A stretch of DNA of 64,000 nt, taken from positions 1 through 64,000 of the forward strand of contig CAIYYN010000020.1 in assembly GCA_903930435.1 (NCBI GenBank). Direction: 5' to 3'. The stretch is from an uncultured Hyphomicrobiales bacterium. Lineage in GTDB: Bacteria > Pseudomonadota > Alphaproteobacteria > Rhizobiales > Ancalomicrobiaceae. Position numbers and translations under genes: made by a program. Of this stretch, positions 56,637 to 64,000 are shown one piece after another; within the stretch, counting starts at the first letter, position 1, and every line of letters begins with the position of its first letter. The notes below the pieces were generated by a model. The model did not search any database, was not told where the DNA came from, and saw nothing but the letters and a program-made list of their open reading frames with translations.

Positions 56637-57511
56637 TACAATCTCCCGAACAGGCCACGCGGCCGGAACATCAACACGGCCAGGTAGATCGCGAACATGC
56701 CGACTTGCTTCAGCGATGGTTCGAGCACGAGTGCGCTCAGTGCCTCGACCTCGCCGATCACAATTCCGGCGATCAAGGCACCGCCCAGACTTCCAAAACC
56801 GCCCAGAGCCACGGTGACATAGGCAATCAGTGCGAAATTGGCCCCGACCTGCGGCGAGATGTAGTAGAAATTGGCGAGCATCACGCCTGCGACGCCGACC
56901 GCCGCCGCGCCCATGCCCCAGCCGATGGCGAAGATCCTGTCGCGATCAATGCCGATCAGACCAACCGCCTCGCGGTCCTCCCGCGTTGCTTCGAGGGCGC
57001 GACCGAATTCGGTTTTTGAAATGGCCAGAAGCAAGGCAAAGGCGAGCAGGCAGACGACACTGGCCGCCAACTGCGGCAGTGGAATGTAGATGCCGGCAAG
57101 CGCGACCGTCTTGTTCGCCAGCCAGCTGTTGTTGATCGAGCGGAATTCGCCACCAAAGAAGAACTGGGCTGCACCACGGATAAAGATCGCCAGTCCAAAG
57201 GTGACAAAGATCTGCACCATACCGGTGTTGAAGGTCACCGACAGGGCGCGGGCGATCAGAAGGCGGTAGATTGCCATCCCGACGCCGAACAGAAGCACCG
57301 CGACGATGGGCAGGAGCAGGAGCGGATCAAGGCCGAGGAGATTATGCAAAACGAGCGTGGCAAACATGGCGACCATCAGCAATTCGCCGTGCGCGAAATT
57401 GACGACGTCCATCAGGCCGAAAATGAGGCTCAGGCCGGCCGCAACCAGCGCATAAATGAGCCCCATCAACAGACCACTCAACAGCGTCTGCAGGATCAGT
57501 TCGGCGGTCAT
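56636..57511 (-). CDS. livH: Branched-chain amino acid type ABC transporter permease LivH
   Basis: 291 residues with the LivH opening LLSGLLMGLIYALVAAGLSL and IFGLMDVVNFAHGELLMVAM. ALEATREDREAVGLIGIDRD is the coupling loop. GSLGGALIAGIVIGEVEAL lies near the end. 34 bp after the binding-protein gene. Confidence 0.94.
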   Translation of the reverse strand: MTAELILQTLLSGLLMGLIYALVAAGLSLIFGLMDVVNFAHGELLMVAMFATLVLHNLLGLDPLLLLPIVAVLLFGVGMAIYRLLIARALSVTFNTGMVQIFVTFGLAIFIRGAAQFFFGGEFRSINNSWLANKTVALAGIYIPLPQLAASVVCLLAFALLLAISKTEFGRALEATREDREAVGLIGIDRDRIFAIGWGMGAAAVGVAGVMLANFYYISPQVGANFALIAYVTVALGGFGSLGGALIAGIVIGEVEALSALVLEPSLKQVGMFAIYLAVLMFRPRGLFGRL

Positions 57512-57545
57512 CCAGCCATCTCCGCCGCCATGCCCAAAGTCATGC

Positions 57546-58778
57546 TCACTTCATCCACACAGCGTCGGTTGTCGCGACATCGAACGGCCAGACGGTGACA
57601 TAGGTCCCATCCTTAACCTGCTGGATGACTGGCGTGCCCTCGATGTTCTGCCCGGTCTCGTCAAACTTGACGCCGACCCACGGCATGATGGTGTCGATAC
57701 CCTTGACGTCGGTTGCAATCAGCGCCGTGCGGATATCAGCAGGCTTGCCGGTGCCGGAGCGGTTGATCGCGTCGGCCAGGATCTGAAGCGCAGTGATTTC
57801 ACGGCTGGTGTTGTCATTGAGACTCTTGTTCTGCTTTGCCTTGAACAATTCCTGCACAGGAACGATGGCCGGACGGGCCTTGATCGCATCACCTGCAAAG
57901 CTGGAGCGGCTCAGAATGCCTTCAGCCAACGGCCCTGCGCCGGTGAGGAATCCGGACTCCTGGAACCCGGCAGCCTGGGCGACAATCGCCTTCGGCTTGT
58001 AGGCAATTTCGTTCATCGAGCGCACGATCGACAAGGCGTCGCTCGTGTAGGACGATGGCAGGATGACGTCCGCATCAGCAGCCTTCAGGCGCTGGGCTTC
58101 CGACGACAGTGACGGCGAATTGGCGCGGTACTTGATATCGGCAGCAACTGTCAGCCCAGCCGCACCGGCCAGCTTGCGCTGGACATTGGAGGAGTCGGTT
58201 CCGAAGATGCTGTCTTCATAGAACAGCGCGACAGACTTGACCGGCTTGCCGGTTTTCGCGCCGATATCCTTGAAGAAGCCGAACATTGCCGCCGAGAACA
58301 TCTCGTCATGCGGTGAGGTGCGGAAGAACCACTTCAGGCCACGCTGATTAAGGCTCGGTGACGAGTTATCCGCAGACATGTAGGGAATTTCATAGCGATC
58401 CGTGACCTGGCTGATGGTTGCAGCCGTCGCACTCGTGTAGCTGCCGACGATGGCAACGACATGCTCCTGGGTGATCAGACGCTCGGCTTCGGCGCGGGCC
58501 TTCTGGGGATCGCCCTGACTGTCAGCGAAGACAAGCTTGATGTGTGCACCACCGAGGTTCTTCAGACCGCCGCCTTCGCCCATGAGCATCGGGATCTTCG
58601 GGTGGGTGCCGTTGATGATGTCGGCTTCGACCTCATAGGCCGCTTTGGCATCCAGGCCGACCTGGGCACCATTTCCCGTCAACGGATAGATCGCACCGAT
58701 GATGATGTCATCGGCGGCAAAGGCCGGCGTTGCCAGCGACAGGAGGAAAGCACCAAGCGCAATTCGCGAAACCGACAT
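57546..58778 (-). CDS. ABC transporter substrate-binding protein, LivK (Peripla_BP_6) type
   Basis: About 410 residues from ATG 58778, preceded by GGAG. Signal peptide MSVSRIALGAFLLSLATPAF with cleavage after AFA. IIIGAIYPLTGNGAQVGLDA and VAIVGSYTSATAATISQVTD are typical of the amino-acid/amide binding family. Because the operon starts with hyuA-hyuB, the ligand may be a hydantoin, oxoproline, urea-like or amide compound rather than leucine. Confidence 0.91.
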   Translation of the reverse strand: MSVSRIALGAFLLSLATPAFAADDIIIGAIYPLTGNGAQVGLDAKAAYEVEADIINGTHPKIPMLMGEGGGLKNLGGAHIKLVFADSQGDPQKARAEAERLITQEHVVAIVGSYTSATAATISQVTDRYEIPYMSADNSSPSLNQRGLKWFFRTSPHDEMFSAAMFGFFKDIGAKTGKPVKSVALFYEDSIFGTDSSNVQRKLAGAAGLTVAADIKYRANSPSLSSEAQRLKAADADVILPSSYTSDALSIVRSMNEIAYKPKAIVAQAAGFQESGFLTGAGPLAEGILSRSSFAGDAIKARPAIVPVQELFKAKQNKSLNDNTSREITALQILADAINRSGTGKPADIRTALIATDVKGIDTIMPWVGVKFDETGQNIEGTPVIQQVKDGTYVTVWPFDVATTDAVWMK

Positions 58779-58832
58779 TTTTTTCTCCATTCAATGCGTT
58801 GGTTGTCGTCTCAGAGATCAGGATTCCATCCG

Positions 58833-60587
58833 TCAAACGGTCAAGCCAGACTTGCGCAAGGCGTCGGTCGCCGCCTCATCAACCGACCCGTCTGCGCGTA
58901 GTTTGACACCATAATCGCGTTCAGCCGATTGAGCCGACACCAGTCCGGAAAGCACATCCCGTGCCACCAGCTCGGGATCACGGGTCATTGCAGATCCCAT
59001 GCCGCCGCCGCCCGGCAGATGTAGCAGGAGCCGATCACCTTCCGGGATGATCTGAAAGCCCTTCGAGCGCAGCGTTTGCCCCGACTTCAGCTCGACGCGC
59101 CCGCCAGCCCCCATGCCACCACCCGCCCTGCCCTTTGGCGGATTGGCGATGCGGTCAAAGATGGCGTTGCAGGCAAATTCCAGATCATCATGGCCACCAA
59201 TTTCCATGATCTGGCCAAAGCCGCCACGCGTGCGACCGGGACCCCCGGAATCCGGACGCAGCTCCTTGCGCCAAATGATGATGGGCGCGACATTTTCGGT
59301 CGCTTCAACCGGCATCGTACGGACGCCCGAGGGAAACGCGGTTCCATCCAGACCATCCTGCGTCGCCCTGGCACCGGTACCGCCTGAATTGAACGTGATT
59401 GTCTCAAAATCAGGCAGAACGCGCTTGTTGCCCGTTGCCTGCCCCGAGACAGACCCGCCACCGCGCAAGGGCGGGTTCCAAAGACACGAAGATCCCTCGG
59501 CCGCGACCCGATCCGGGATCGCCTGGAACAGGCAGCCCATCATCAGATCCGGCAAGAGCTGGCCGATGACGTGGCGCACCGACACAGGATAAGGTCGCGG
59601 CGCATTGAGGATCGTGCCTTCCGGAATGTGCATGCGGAAGGGTGCAAGGCTCGCCCAATTGTTCGGGATTTCCGGTGCGACGACGACCTTGAGACCGAAG
59701 CAGGCATAGGCCCGTGTATAAGGCGCTGGCACATTGATGCCACGCGACGAGAGGCCGGAAGTTCCGGCGAAATCCACCTCGATGGTCGCATCCTTGACAG
59801 TCAAGGCGGCTTTCAGCGTCACGGGTGCCTCATAGCCGTCAGATGAAATATCCGACGACCAGGTTCCCTTCGGCAATTTGGCGATTTGTGCCTCTGTTGC
59901 TCGCAGGCTTGCCTCAAAAATGAACTCGGCCAGCGGATCGAGACTGTCCATCTGGAACTCGTCCATCATCTGGACCAGACGCCGCGCGCCCGCATCATTG
60001 CAGGCGCATAGCGAATAGACGTCGCCTTCCAGTTCGATCGGCGTGCGCGAGCCGACGCGAATGAAATCGAAGAACGTCTCGTTTGGCTTGCCCTGCTCGA
60101 AGCAGCGGACAATCGGGATATAGATGCCTTCCTCGAAGACAGAGCGCCCCTCGGGGCCCATGCCAAGCCCGCCCACGTCGATCACATGCGCCGTATTGGC
60201 AAACAGGCCGATGCATTTGCCGCCCCGAAACGCTGGGGTCACCACTGTCAGATCATGTAGATGGCCGGTACCAAGCCAGGGATCATTGGTAATGTAGTGA
60301 TCCCCCTCCTTCATGACGTCGACGGGGAACTTCTTGATAAAATGGCCAACGCTTTCCATCATCGAATTGACGTGACCGGGCGTACCGGTCACCGCTTGCG
60401 CAAGCATCCGCCCCTTGAGATCGAAAATGCCTGCCGACAGATCGCCCGCCTCGCGCACGGTCGTCGAGAAGGCCGTGCGGATCATCGTCTGCGCCTGTTC
60501 TTCGACGACAGCAATCAACCTGTTCCACATGATCTGCCGCTGGATGGCTGCAAGCTGATCAGATGCGCTCGTAATCGGATCTGGCAT
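58833..60587 (-). CDS. hyuB: Hydantoinase B / oxoprolinase family protein
   Basis: 584 residues, the length of HyuB (N-methylhydantoinase B, also in 5-oxoprolinase and acetone carboxylase). MWNRLIAVVEEQAQTMIRTA opens the family fold; NDPWLGTGHLHDL and GGTGARATQDGLDGTAFPSG are conserved; the end GGGGMGSAMTRDPELV is the Gly-rich signature. The ATP-dependent ring-opening or carboxylation reaction needs HyuA, the gene just upstream (TGATG overlap). An exact substrate cannot be assigned from sequence alone. Confidence 0.93.
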   Translation of the reverse strand: MPDPITSASDQLAAIQRQIMWNRLIAVVEEQAQTMIRTAFSTTVREAGDLSAGIFDLKGRMLAQAVTGTPGHVNSMMESVGHFIKKFPVDVMKEGDHYITNDPWLGTGHLHDLTVVTPAFRGGKCIGLFANTAHVIDVGGLGMGPEGRSVFEEGIYIPIVRCFEQGKPNETFFDFIRVGSRTPIELEGDVYSLCACNDAGARRLVQMMDEFQMDSLDPLAEFIFEASLRATEAQIAKLPKGTWSSDISSDGYEAPVTLKAALTVKDATIEVDFAGTSGLSSRGINVPAPYTRAYACFGLKVVVAPEIPNNWASLAPFRMHIPEGTILNAPRPYPVSVRHVIGQLLPDLMMGCLFQAIPDRVAAEGSSCLWNPPLRGGGSVSGQATGNKRVLPDFETITFNSGGTGARATQDGLDGTAFPSGVRTMPVEATENVAPIIIWRKELRPDSGGPGRTRGGFGQIMEIGGHDDLEFACNAIFDRIANPPKGRAGGGMGAGGRVELKSGQTLRSKGFQIIPEGDRLLLHLPGGGGMGSAMTRDPELVARDVLSGLVSAQSAERDYGVKLRADGSVDEAATDALRKSGLTV

Positions 60588-62683
60588 CACGCAACCCTCG
60601 TCAGTTCGATGTAGCCTTCGGCGGTAATCGTCCCGGTCCAGCCCGGTCCAACCAGCGTCGAGGTCTCTGTTTCAGACAAGATGGCGGGCCCCTTGAAACA
60701 GGCACCCGGGGTCATCTCAGCCCGTTCAAAAATCGCCCAGTCTGCAACAGCACCGGTCGCCGTATCACGGACCCGTTGCGAGCGGGCCGGTGTCGCATCA
60801 TAGGGCGTGACTGCGGAAACGGAGGTCGCGACCTCCGGCGGCAATGTCGCCACCGTCACGGCATAGCTCATCACCTCGACGTCGGAGCCGGGAACCGGTC
60901 GGTCGAAGAATTTGGCGTATTCGACATCATAGGCTGCCCGGATCGCGGCGACATCGTCAGCCACAAGCGTGCGCGACGGCAATGGCACGGCGATCTCGTG
61001 CCCCTGGCCAACGTAGCGCATATAGGCGACACGCGTATCCGTCGTCGGCGCGCCGAGACTGCCGACAGCCACGACTTTTGCCGCCTCTGAGGCCATGTCG
61101 GCGAGCAAGGCGTTGACGGCAGAAACGTCGAAGCTGCCAAGCCGCTGGTAGAGACTGCGGACAACCTCATAGCCAATCGGTGCGCGCAGGAAGCCAATGG
61201 CCGAGCCGACACCGGCACCCGAGGGGACCAGCACCTTGTTGATCCCGATCTTCTCGGCGATACGGGTTCCGTGCACCGGGCCACCGCCGCCGAACGCAAT
61301 CAGGGTCCGCGCATCATAAGTCTTGCCGGATTCAATGGCATGCACGCGGGCCGCATTGGCCATGTTTTCGTCGACCATCTCGATGACGCCGAGAGCCGCC
61401 ATCCCGCTGTCCAGCCCGAGTTTCGATCCGACGACGGTCTCAAGCGCTGTCGCGGCAGCCGCCGCATCAAGCTGCATGGTTCCACCGGCAAACCGGTCGG
61501 GGTCATAGCGGCCCAGTGTCAGATTGGCGTCGGTGACAGCAGGATTGACGCCGCCGCGTCCATAGCAGGCAGGCCCCGGATCAGCGCCAGCGCTTTCAGG
61601 GCCAACGGCGATCCGGCCAAGCGCGTCAATATGCGCGAGACTGCCACCGCCGGCACCGATTTCGACCATTTCGATGACCGGAATGCGCAACGGCAGGCCC
61701 GAGCCTTTGCGGAACCGACCGACACGCGCTACCTCGAACGTGCGGGCCGTCTGCGGGGCAAAATCATCGATCAGGCAGACCTTTGCGGTCGTGCCGCCCA
61801 TGTCGAACGACAGAACCTTGCCGAGACCGCAGGCTTTCGCCACACTCGCCGAGAAGATCGCGCCCCCAGCAGGCCCGGACTCGACCAATCGGATTGGAAA
61901 GCGGCAGGCTGTGTCGATCGTCGTCAGATTGCCGCCGGAGAGCATCATGAAAACCGGGGCCGTCAGGCCCATGGCGCGGAGTTCAGTCTCCAGCCGACGC
62001 AGATAACTTGCCATCAAGGGCTGGACATAGGCATTGGCTGCCGCCGTCGAAAAGCGCTCCCATTCGCGCATTTCCGGTGAGACCTCGCTTGCCAGCGAAA
62101 CGGGCACGCCGGGCAATTCGGCAGCCAATATCTCGGCAACGCGCCGTTCATGCACCGGGTTGACATAGCCATGCAGGAAGCCGACGGCGACGCTTTCGAC
62201 GTGTGCGGCCTTCATTTCGGCGACACGAGAGCGGACAGCGGATTCATCCAGCGGCAACAGGATACGGCCACGATTATCGAGACGCTCGGGAACTGTCAGG
62301 CGCAGGTTGCGCGGCACCAAGGGTTCTGGCAGCACGATATTGAGATCGTACTGATCGTAGCGGCTCTCATTGCCGAGCGCGAGCACATCGCGGAACCCTT
62401 CCGTCGTGATCAGCGCGGTCTTTGCGCCTTTGCGCTCAATTACCGCATTCGTGGCAAGCGTTGTGCCATGGATGACCAGCGCAATATCCTGGGGGGCCAA
62501 ACCGGCATCGCGCAGAATTTTCCGGACACCTTCCAGCACACCAAGTTCCGGTGACGCCGGTGTCGTGAGCACCTTGGCCGTCACTCGTCCGCCAGAAAAC
62601 TCAAGCGCCAGATCCGTGAAGGTTCCACCGATATCCACAGCGAGGCGCGCGCGCCGTTCCTGCTCATGCAACATGCGCGTCAC
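60587..62683 (-). CDS. hyuA: Hydantoinase A / oxoprolinase family protein
   Basis: 698 residues, the normal HyuA size. ARLAVDIGGTFTDLALEF opens the ATPase fold (actin-like phosphate loop), VIHGTTLATNAVIERKG is the second motif, and GLGKVLSFDMGGTTAKVCLI and FGGGGPVHGTRIAEKIGI follow. With HyuB it performs ATP-dependent opening of a cyclic amide such as N-methylhydantoin or 5-oxoproline. Starts with GTG 62683 or ATG 62674. First gene of the leftward operon whose other members form a Liv-type importer. Confidence 0.93.
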   Translation of the reverse strand: MTRMLHEQERRARLAVDIGGTFTDLALEFSGGRVTAKVLTTPASPELGVLEGVRKILRDAGLAPQDIALVIHGTTLATNAVIERKGAKTALITTEGFRDVLALGNESRYDQYDLNIVLPEPLVPRNLRLTVPERLDNRGRILLPLDESAVRSRVAEMKAAHVESVAVGFLHGYVNPVHERRVAEILAAELPGVPVSLASEVSPEMREWERFSTAAANAYVQPLMASYLRRLETELRAMGLTAPVFMMLSGGNLTTIDTACRFPIRLVESGPAGGAIFSASVAKACGLGKVLSFDMGGTTAKVCLIDDFAPQTARTFEVARVGRFRKGSGLPLRIPVIEMVEIGAGGGSLAHIDALGRIAVGPESAGADPGPACYGRGGVNPAVTDANLTLGRYDPDRFAGGTMQLDAAAAATALETVVGSKLGLDSGMAALGVIEMVDENMANAARVHAIESGKTYDARTLIAFGGGGPVHGTRIAEKIGINKVLVPSGAGVGSAIGFLRAPIGYEVVRSLYQRLGSFDVSAVNALLADMASEAAKVVAVGSLGAPTTDTRVAYMRYVGQGHEIAVPLPSRTLVADDVAAIRAAYDVEYAKFFDRPVPGSDVEVMSYAVTVATLPPEVATSVSAVTPYDATPARSQRVRDTATGAVADWAIFERAEMTPGACFKGPAILSETETSTLVGPGWTGTITAEGYIELTRVA

Positions 62684-63024
62684 CCAACTCGCCCTTTGAC
62701 ATCAATCTGCTACCCGCCAGCTGTCGCGTTCCGGGGCAACTGGATATACCTGCATATTGCATTGTGCACTTTCTATAAGCATGCCCTACAAACATACTGG
62801 AATCATTGTCAGCCATTCTCAATCGCCAAATATCACCGCGCACATGAATTTTCCCATCTTTTTGCCAACACGCACTGGCTGCGATCGCATGCGCTGGATT
62901 TGAGGATGGTATGCTCTTTTTTAACTTTAAATTAGAATTCCATCCCTGCTAATACGACAGCAAAGCAATCTTCCGGCGCTGCGAGCTGTTCGATGCCGCA
63001 CGCTCAGCACGGACGGGATCTGCC
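62684..63024. other. 341-bp divergent promoter gap between hyuA and the glutamine amidotransferase gene
   Basis: No credible gene. It is AT-rich between about 62730 and 62945 and should hold both promoters. A ten-base palindrome TGCGATCGCA sits near 62880. I see no riboswitch fold or clear operator. Confidence 0.5.
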
Positions 63025-63816
63025 ATGTGCCGACTGCTCGCCTATCTTGGAACGCCAATCCTGATTGAAGAACTCGTGGCCCTGCCCGAGCACTCGCTGG
63101 TCCATCAATCGCGTGAAGCCCATGAAGCCAAGACCGTCACAAATGGTGACGGGTTTGGCGTGGGCTGGTATGGCGAACGGCCCAATCCGGGACTCTATCG
63201 CGAAACAACGCCCGCCTGGTCCGACGAGAACCTGAAATCGGTCTGCGCGCAGGTCAGATCCGGGTTGTTCTTCGCCCACGTCCGGGCGTCGACGGGATCA
63301 TCGACATCACGGGCCAATTGCCATCCGTTTGCGGTCGGCAAATATCTGTTCATGCACAATGGGCAGATCGGTGGACACCAGCAGATCCGCCGTCCAGTCG
63401 AAAACCTGATCCCGGATGATCGCTATCAATATCGCGGCGGAACCACGGATTCCGAGGCGATCTTTCTGGCTGCCTTTGGCCACGGGCTGGAGCGCGATCC
63501 CCTAACAGCCATTGCGCAGACCTTGCAGCAACTCGTTGCGCTTCAGACCCGAGCGGGAATAGCTGAGCCTCTCCGGTTCGCCGCCTGTCTGTCGGATGGG
63601 GAAAGCCTCTGGGCGTATCGATGGTCATCTGACAGCAAGCCACCCTCGCTTTATATTCGCGAGAATGGCGACGGAACCGTGATTGGTTCCGAACCGCTCG
63701 ATTTTGGCACTGATTGGGTCGAAGTGCCCAAATATGGCTATGTCGTTGTCAAGAAAGGCGAGAAGCCAAGGTTTGGCTGCCTGTCGAAACACATGTCAGA
63801 CCTCGTCGCCGCCTGA
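63025..63816 (+). CDS. Class II glutamine amidotransferase (YafJ/EgtC-like)
   Basis: 263 residues starting MCRLLAYLG, so Cys2 becomes the N-terminal nucleophile after Met removal (Ntn hydrolase). GDGFGVGWYGE, FAHVRASTGSSTSRANCHPF, YLFMHNGQIGG and GGTTDSEAIFLAAF are the family's glutamine-binding motifs. It releases ammonia from glutamine or hydrolyses a gamma-glutamyl bond (as EgtC does in ergothioneine synthesis); the partner is unknown, and no egt genes are in view. Convergent with the kynA end. Confidence 0.9.
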   Translation: MCRLLAYLGTPILIEELVALPEHSLVHQSREAHEAKTVTNGDGFGVGWYGERPNPGLYRETTPAWSDENLKSVCAQVRSGLFFAHVRASTGSSTSRANCHPFAVGKYLFMHNGQIGGHQQIRRPVENLIPDDRYQYRGGTTDSEAIFLAAFGHGLERDPLTAIAQTLQQLVALQTRAGIAEPLRFAACLSDGESLWAYRWSSDSKPPSLYIRENGDGTVIGSEPLDFGTDWVEVPKYGYVVVKKGEKPRFGCLSKHMSDLVAA

Positions 63817-63823
63817 TCATGGC

Positions 63824-64000
63824 TCACAAGGTCGTCCGCACTTTCCAGAGTTCGGGAAACAGTTCGACTTCCAGCATCCTTCGCAAATAGGAGACTCCAG
63901 CCGTGCCGCCGGTGCCGCGCTTCAAACCAATGACGCGTTCGACCGTCGTCACATGATTGAATCGCCAGCGACGGAAATAGTCTTCCAGATCCACCAGCTT
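63824..64000 (-). CDS. kynA: Tryptophan 2,3-dioxygenase, C-terminal end (partial)
   Basis: The reverse strand reads 58 residues from the window edge to TGA at 63824-63826: [18 protein letters not shown], then [17 protein letters not shown] and [11 protein letters not shown]. This is the conserved tail of KynA, in which the GTGGT(A/G)GVSYLR stretch binds substrate; the haem His and the rest lie right of the window. The enzyme opens the indole ring of tryptophan to N-formylkynurenine. Seven bases separate its stop from the amidotransferase stop. Confidence 0.92.
   Translation of the reverse strand, partial: KLVDLEDYFRRWRFNHVTTVERVIGLKRGTGGTAGVSYLRRMLEVELFPELWKVRTTL

Noticed and set aside
61271-62080. 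269-residue plus-strand open frame
   Set aside because: Lies opposite the well-supported hyuA gene.

Overview
The window reads as chromosomal DNA of a free-living alphaproteobacterium, most likely Hyphomicrobiales (Rhizobiales). It has high-GC coding DNA, MBG-type adhesin repeats, many ABC/TRAP importers each with its own catabolic enzymes, FadR-type GntR regulators, and an Irr-type iron-control element (ATTAGAA-TAG-TTCTAAT). The genus is not determinable from what I can see. No phage, IS element, integrase or CRISPR array was found.

Layout. (1) 1-441: the 3' end of an MBG-repeat adhesin gene, broken by an amber codon. (2) 572-13241: a catabolic block with an MttB-family methyltransferase, a ketopantoate-reductase-like enzyme and a fumarylacetoacetate-hydrolase-family enzyme (translationally coupled), a convergent Ldh_2 dehydrogenase with a divergent LysR regulator, a complete oligopeptide-type ABC importer, a class II aldolase and an S51 peptidase. 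(3) 13242-22784: a metal block. An Irr-box-preceded di-haem cytochrome c peroxidase is followed by a TonB-dependent receptor with its own ExbB, ExbD and TonB, led by a DUF2946 protein. Divergent from these is YcnI plus a CopC-CopD fusion. I read the receptor part as a candidate self-contained copper-uptake system. (4) 22923-27908: a GntR regulator, a TRAP importer and mannonate dehydratase, i.e. hexuronate/aldonate use, with a 20-bp near-perfect operator in the divergent promoter. (5) 28078-33365: a DUF429 protein in lower-GC DNA, an aromatic-acid MFS permease with a dihydroxyphthalate-decarboxylase-like protein, then a GntR regulator plus 2-hydroxyacid dehydrogenase. (6) 33545-39665: a sugar-type ABC importer followed by an LVIVD-repeat protein and a bicupin. 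This module is one I cannot match to a described pathway. (7) 39767-46387: a GntR regulator, an aldose dehydrogenase and a second, rhamnose-type ABC importer, with three copies of an 11-bp operator between them. (8) 46443-51873: 2,2-dialkylglycine decarboxylase, an NAD-dependent epimerase, and an FAD amine oxidase plus ALDH7 pair resembling the pipecolate/lysine enzymes AmaA-AmaB. (9) 52109-54153: tRNA-Phe and a PAS-PAS-PAS-GGDEF diguanylate cyclase. (10) 54222-62683: one long leftward operon, hyuA-hyuB-livK-livH-livM-livG-livF. (11) 63025-64000: a class II glutamine amidotransferase and the 3' end of kynA.

The overall picture is a run of independent import-plus-degradation modules, each with a local regulator and mostly coupled by 1-14 bp overlaps. 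The parts most worth attention are the metal-acquisition block and the LVIVD/bicupin sugar module with its 31-bp regulatory palindrome. All functions come from recognisable motifs and context read by eye. No database search was run.
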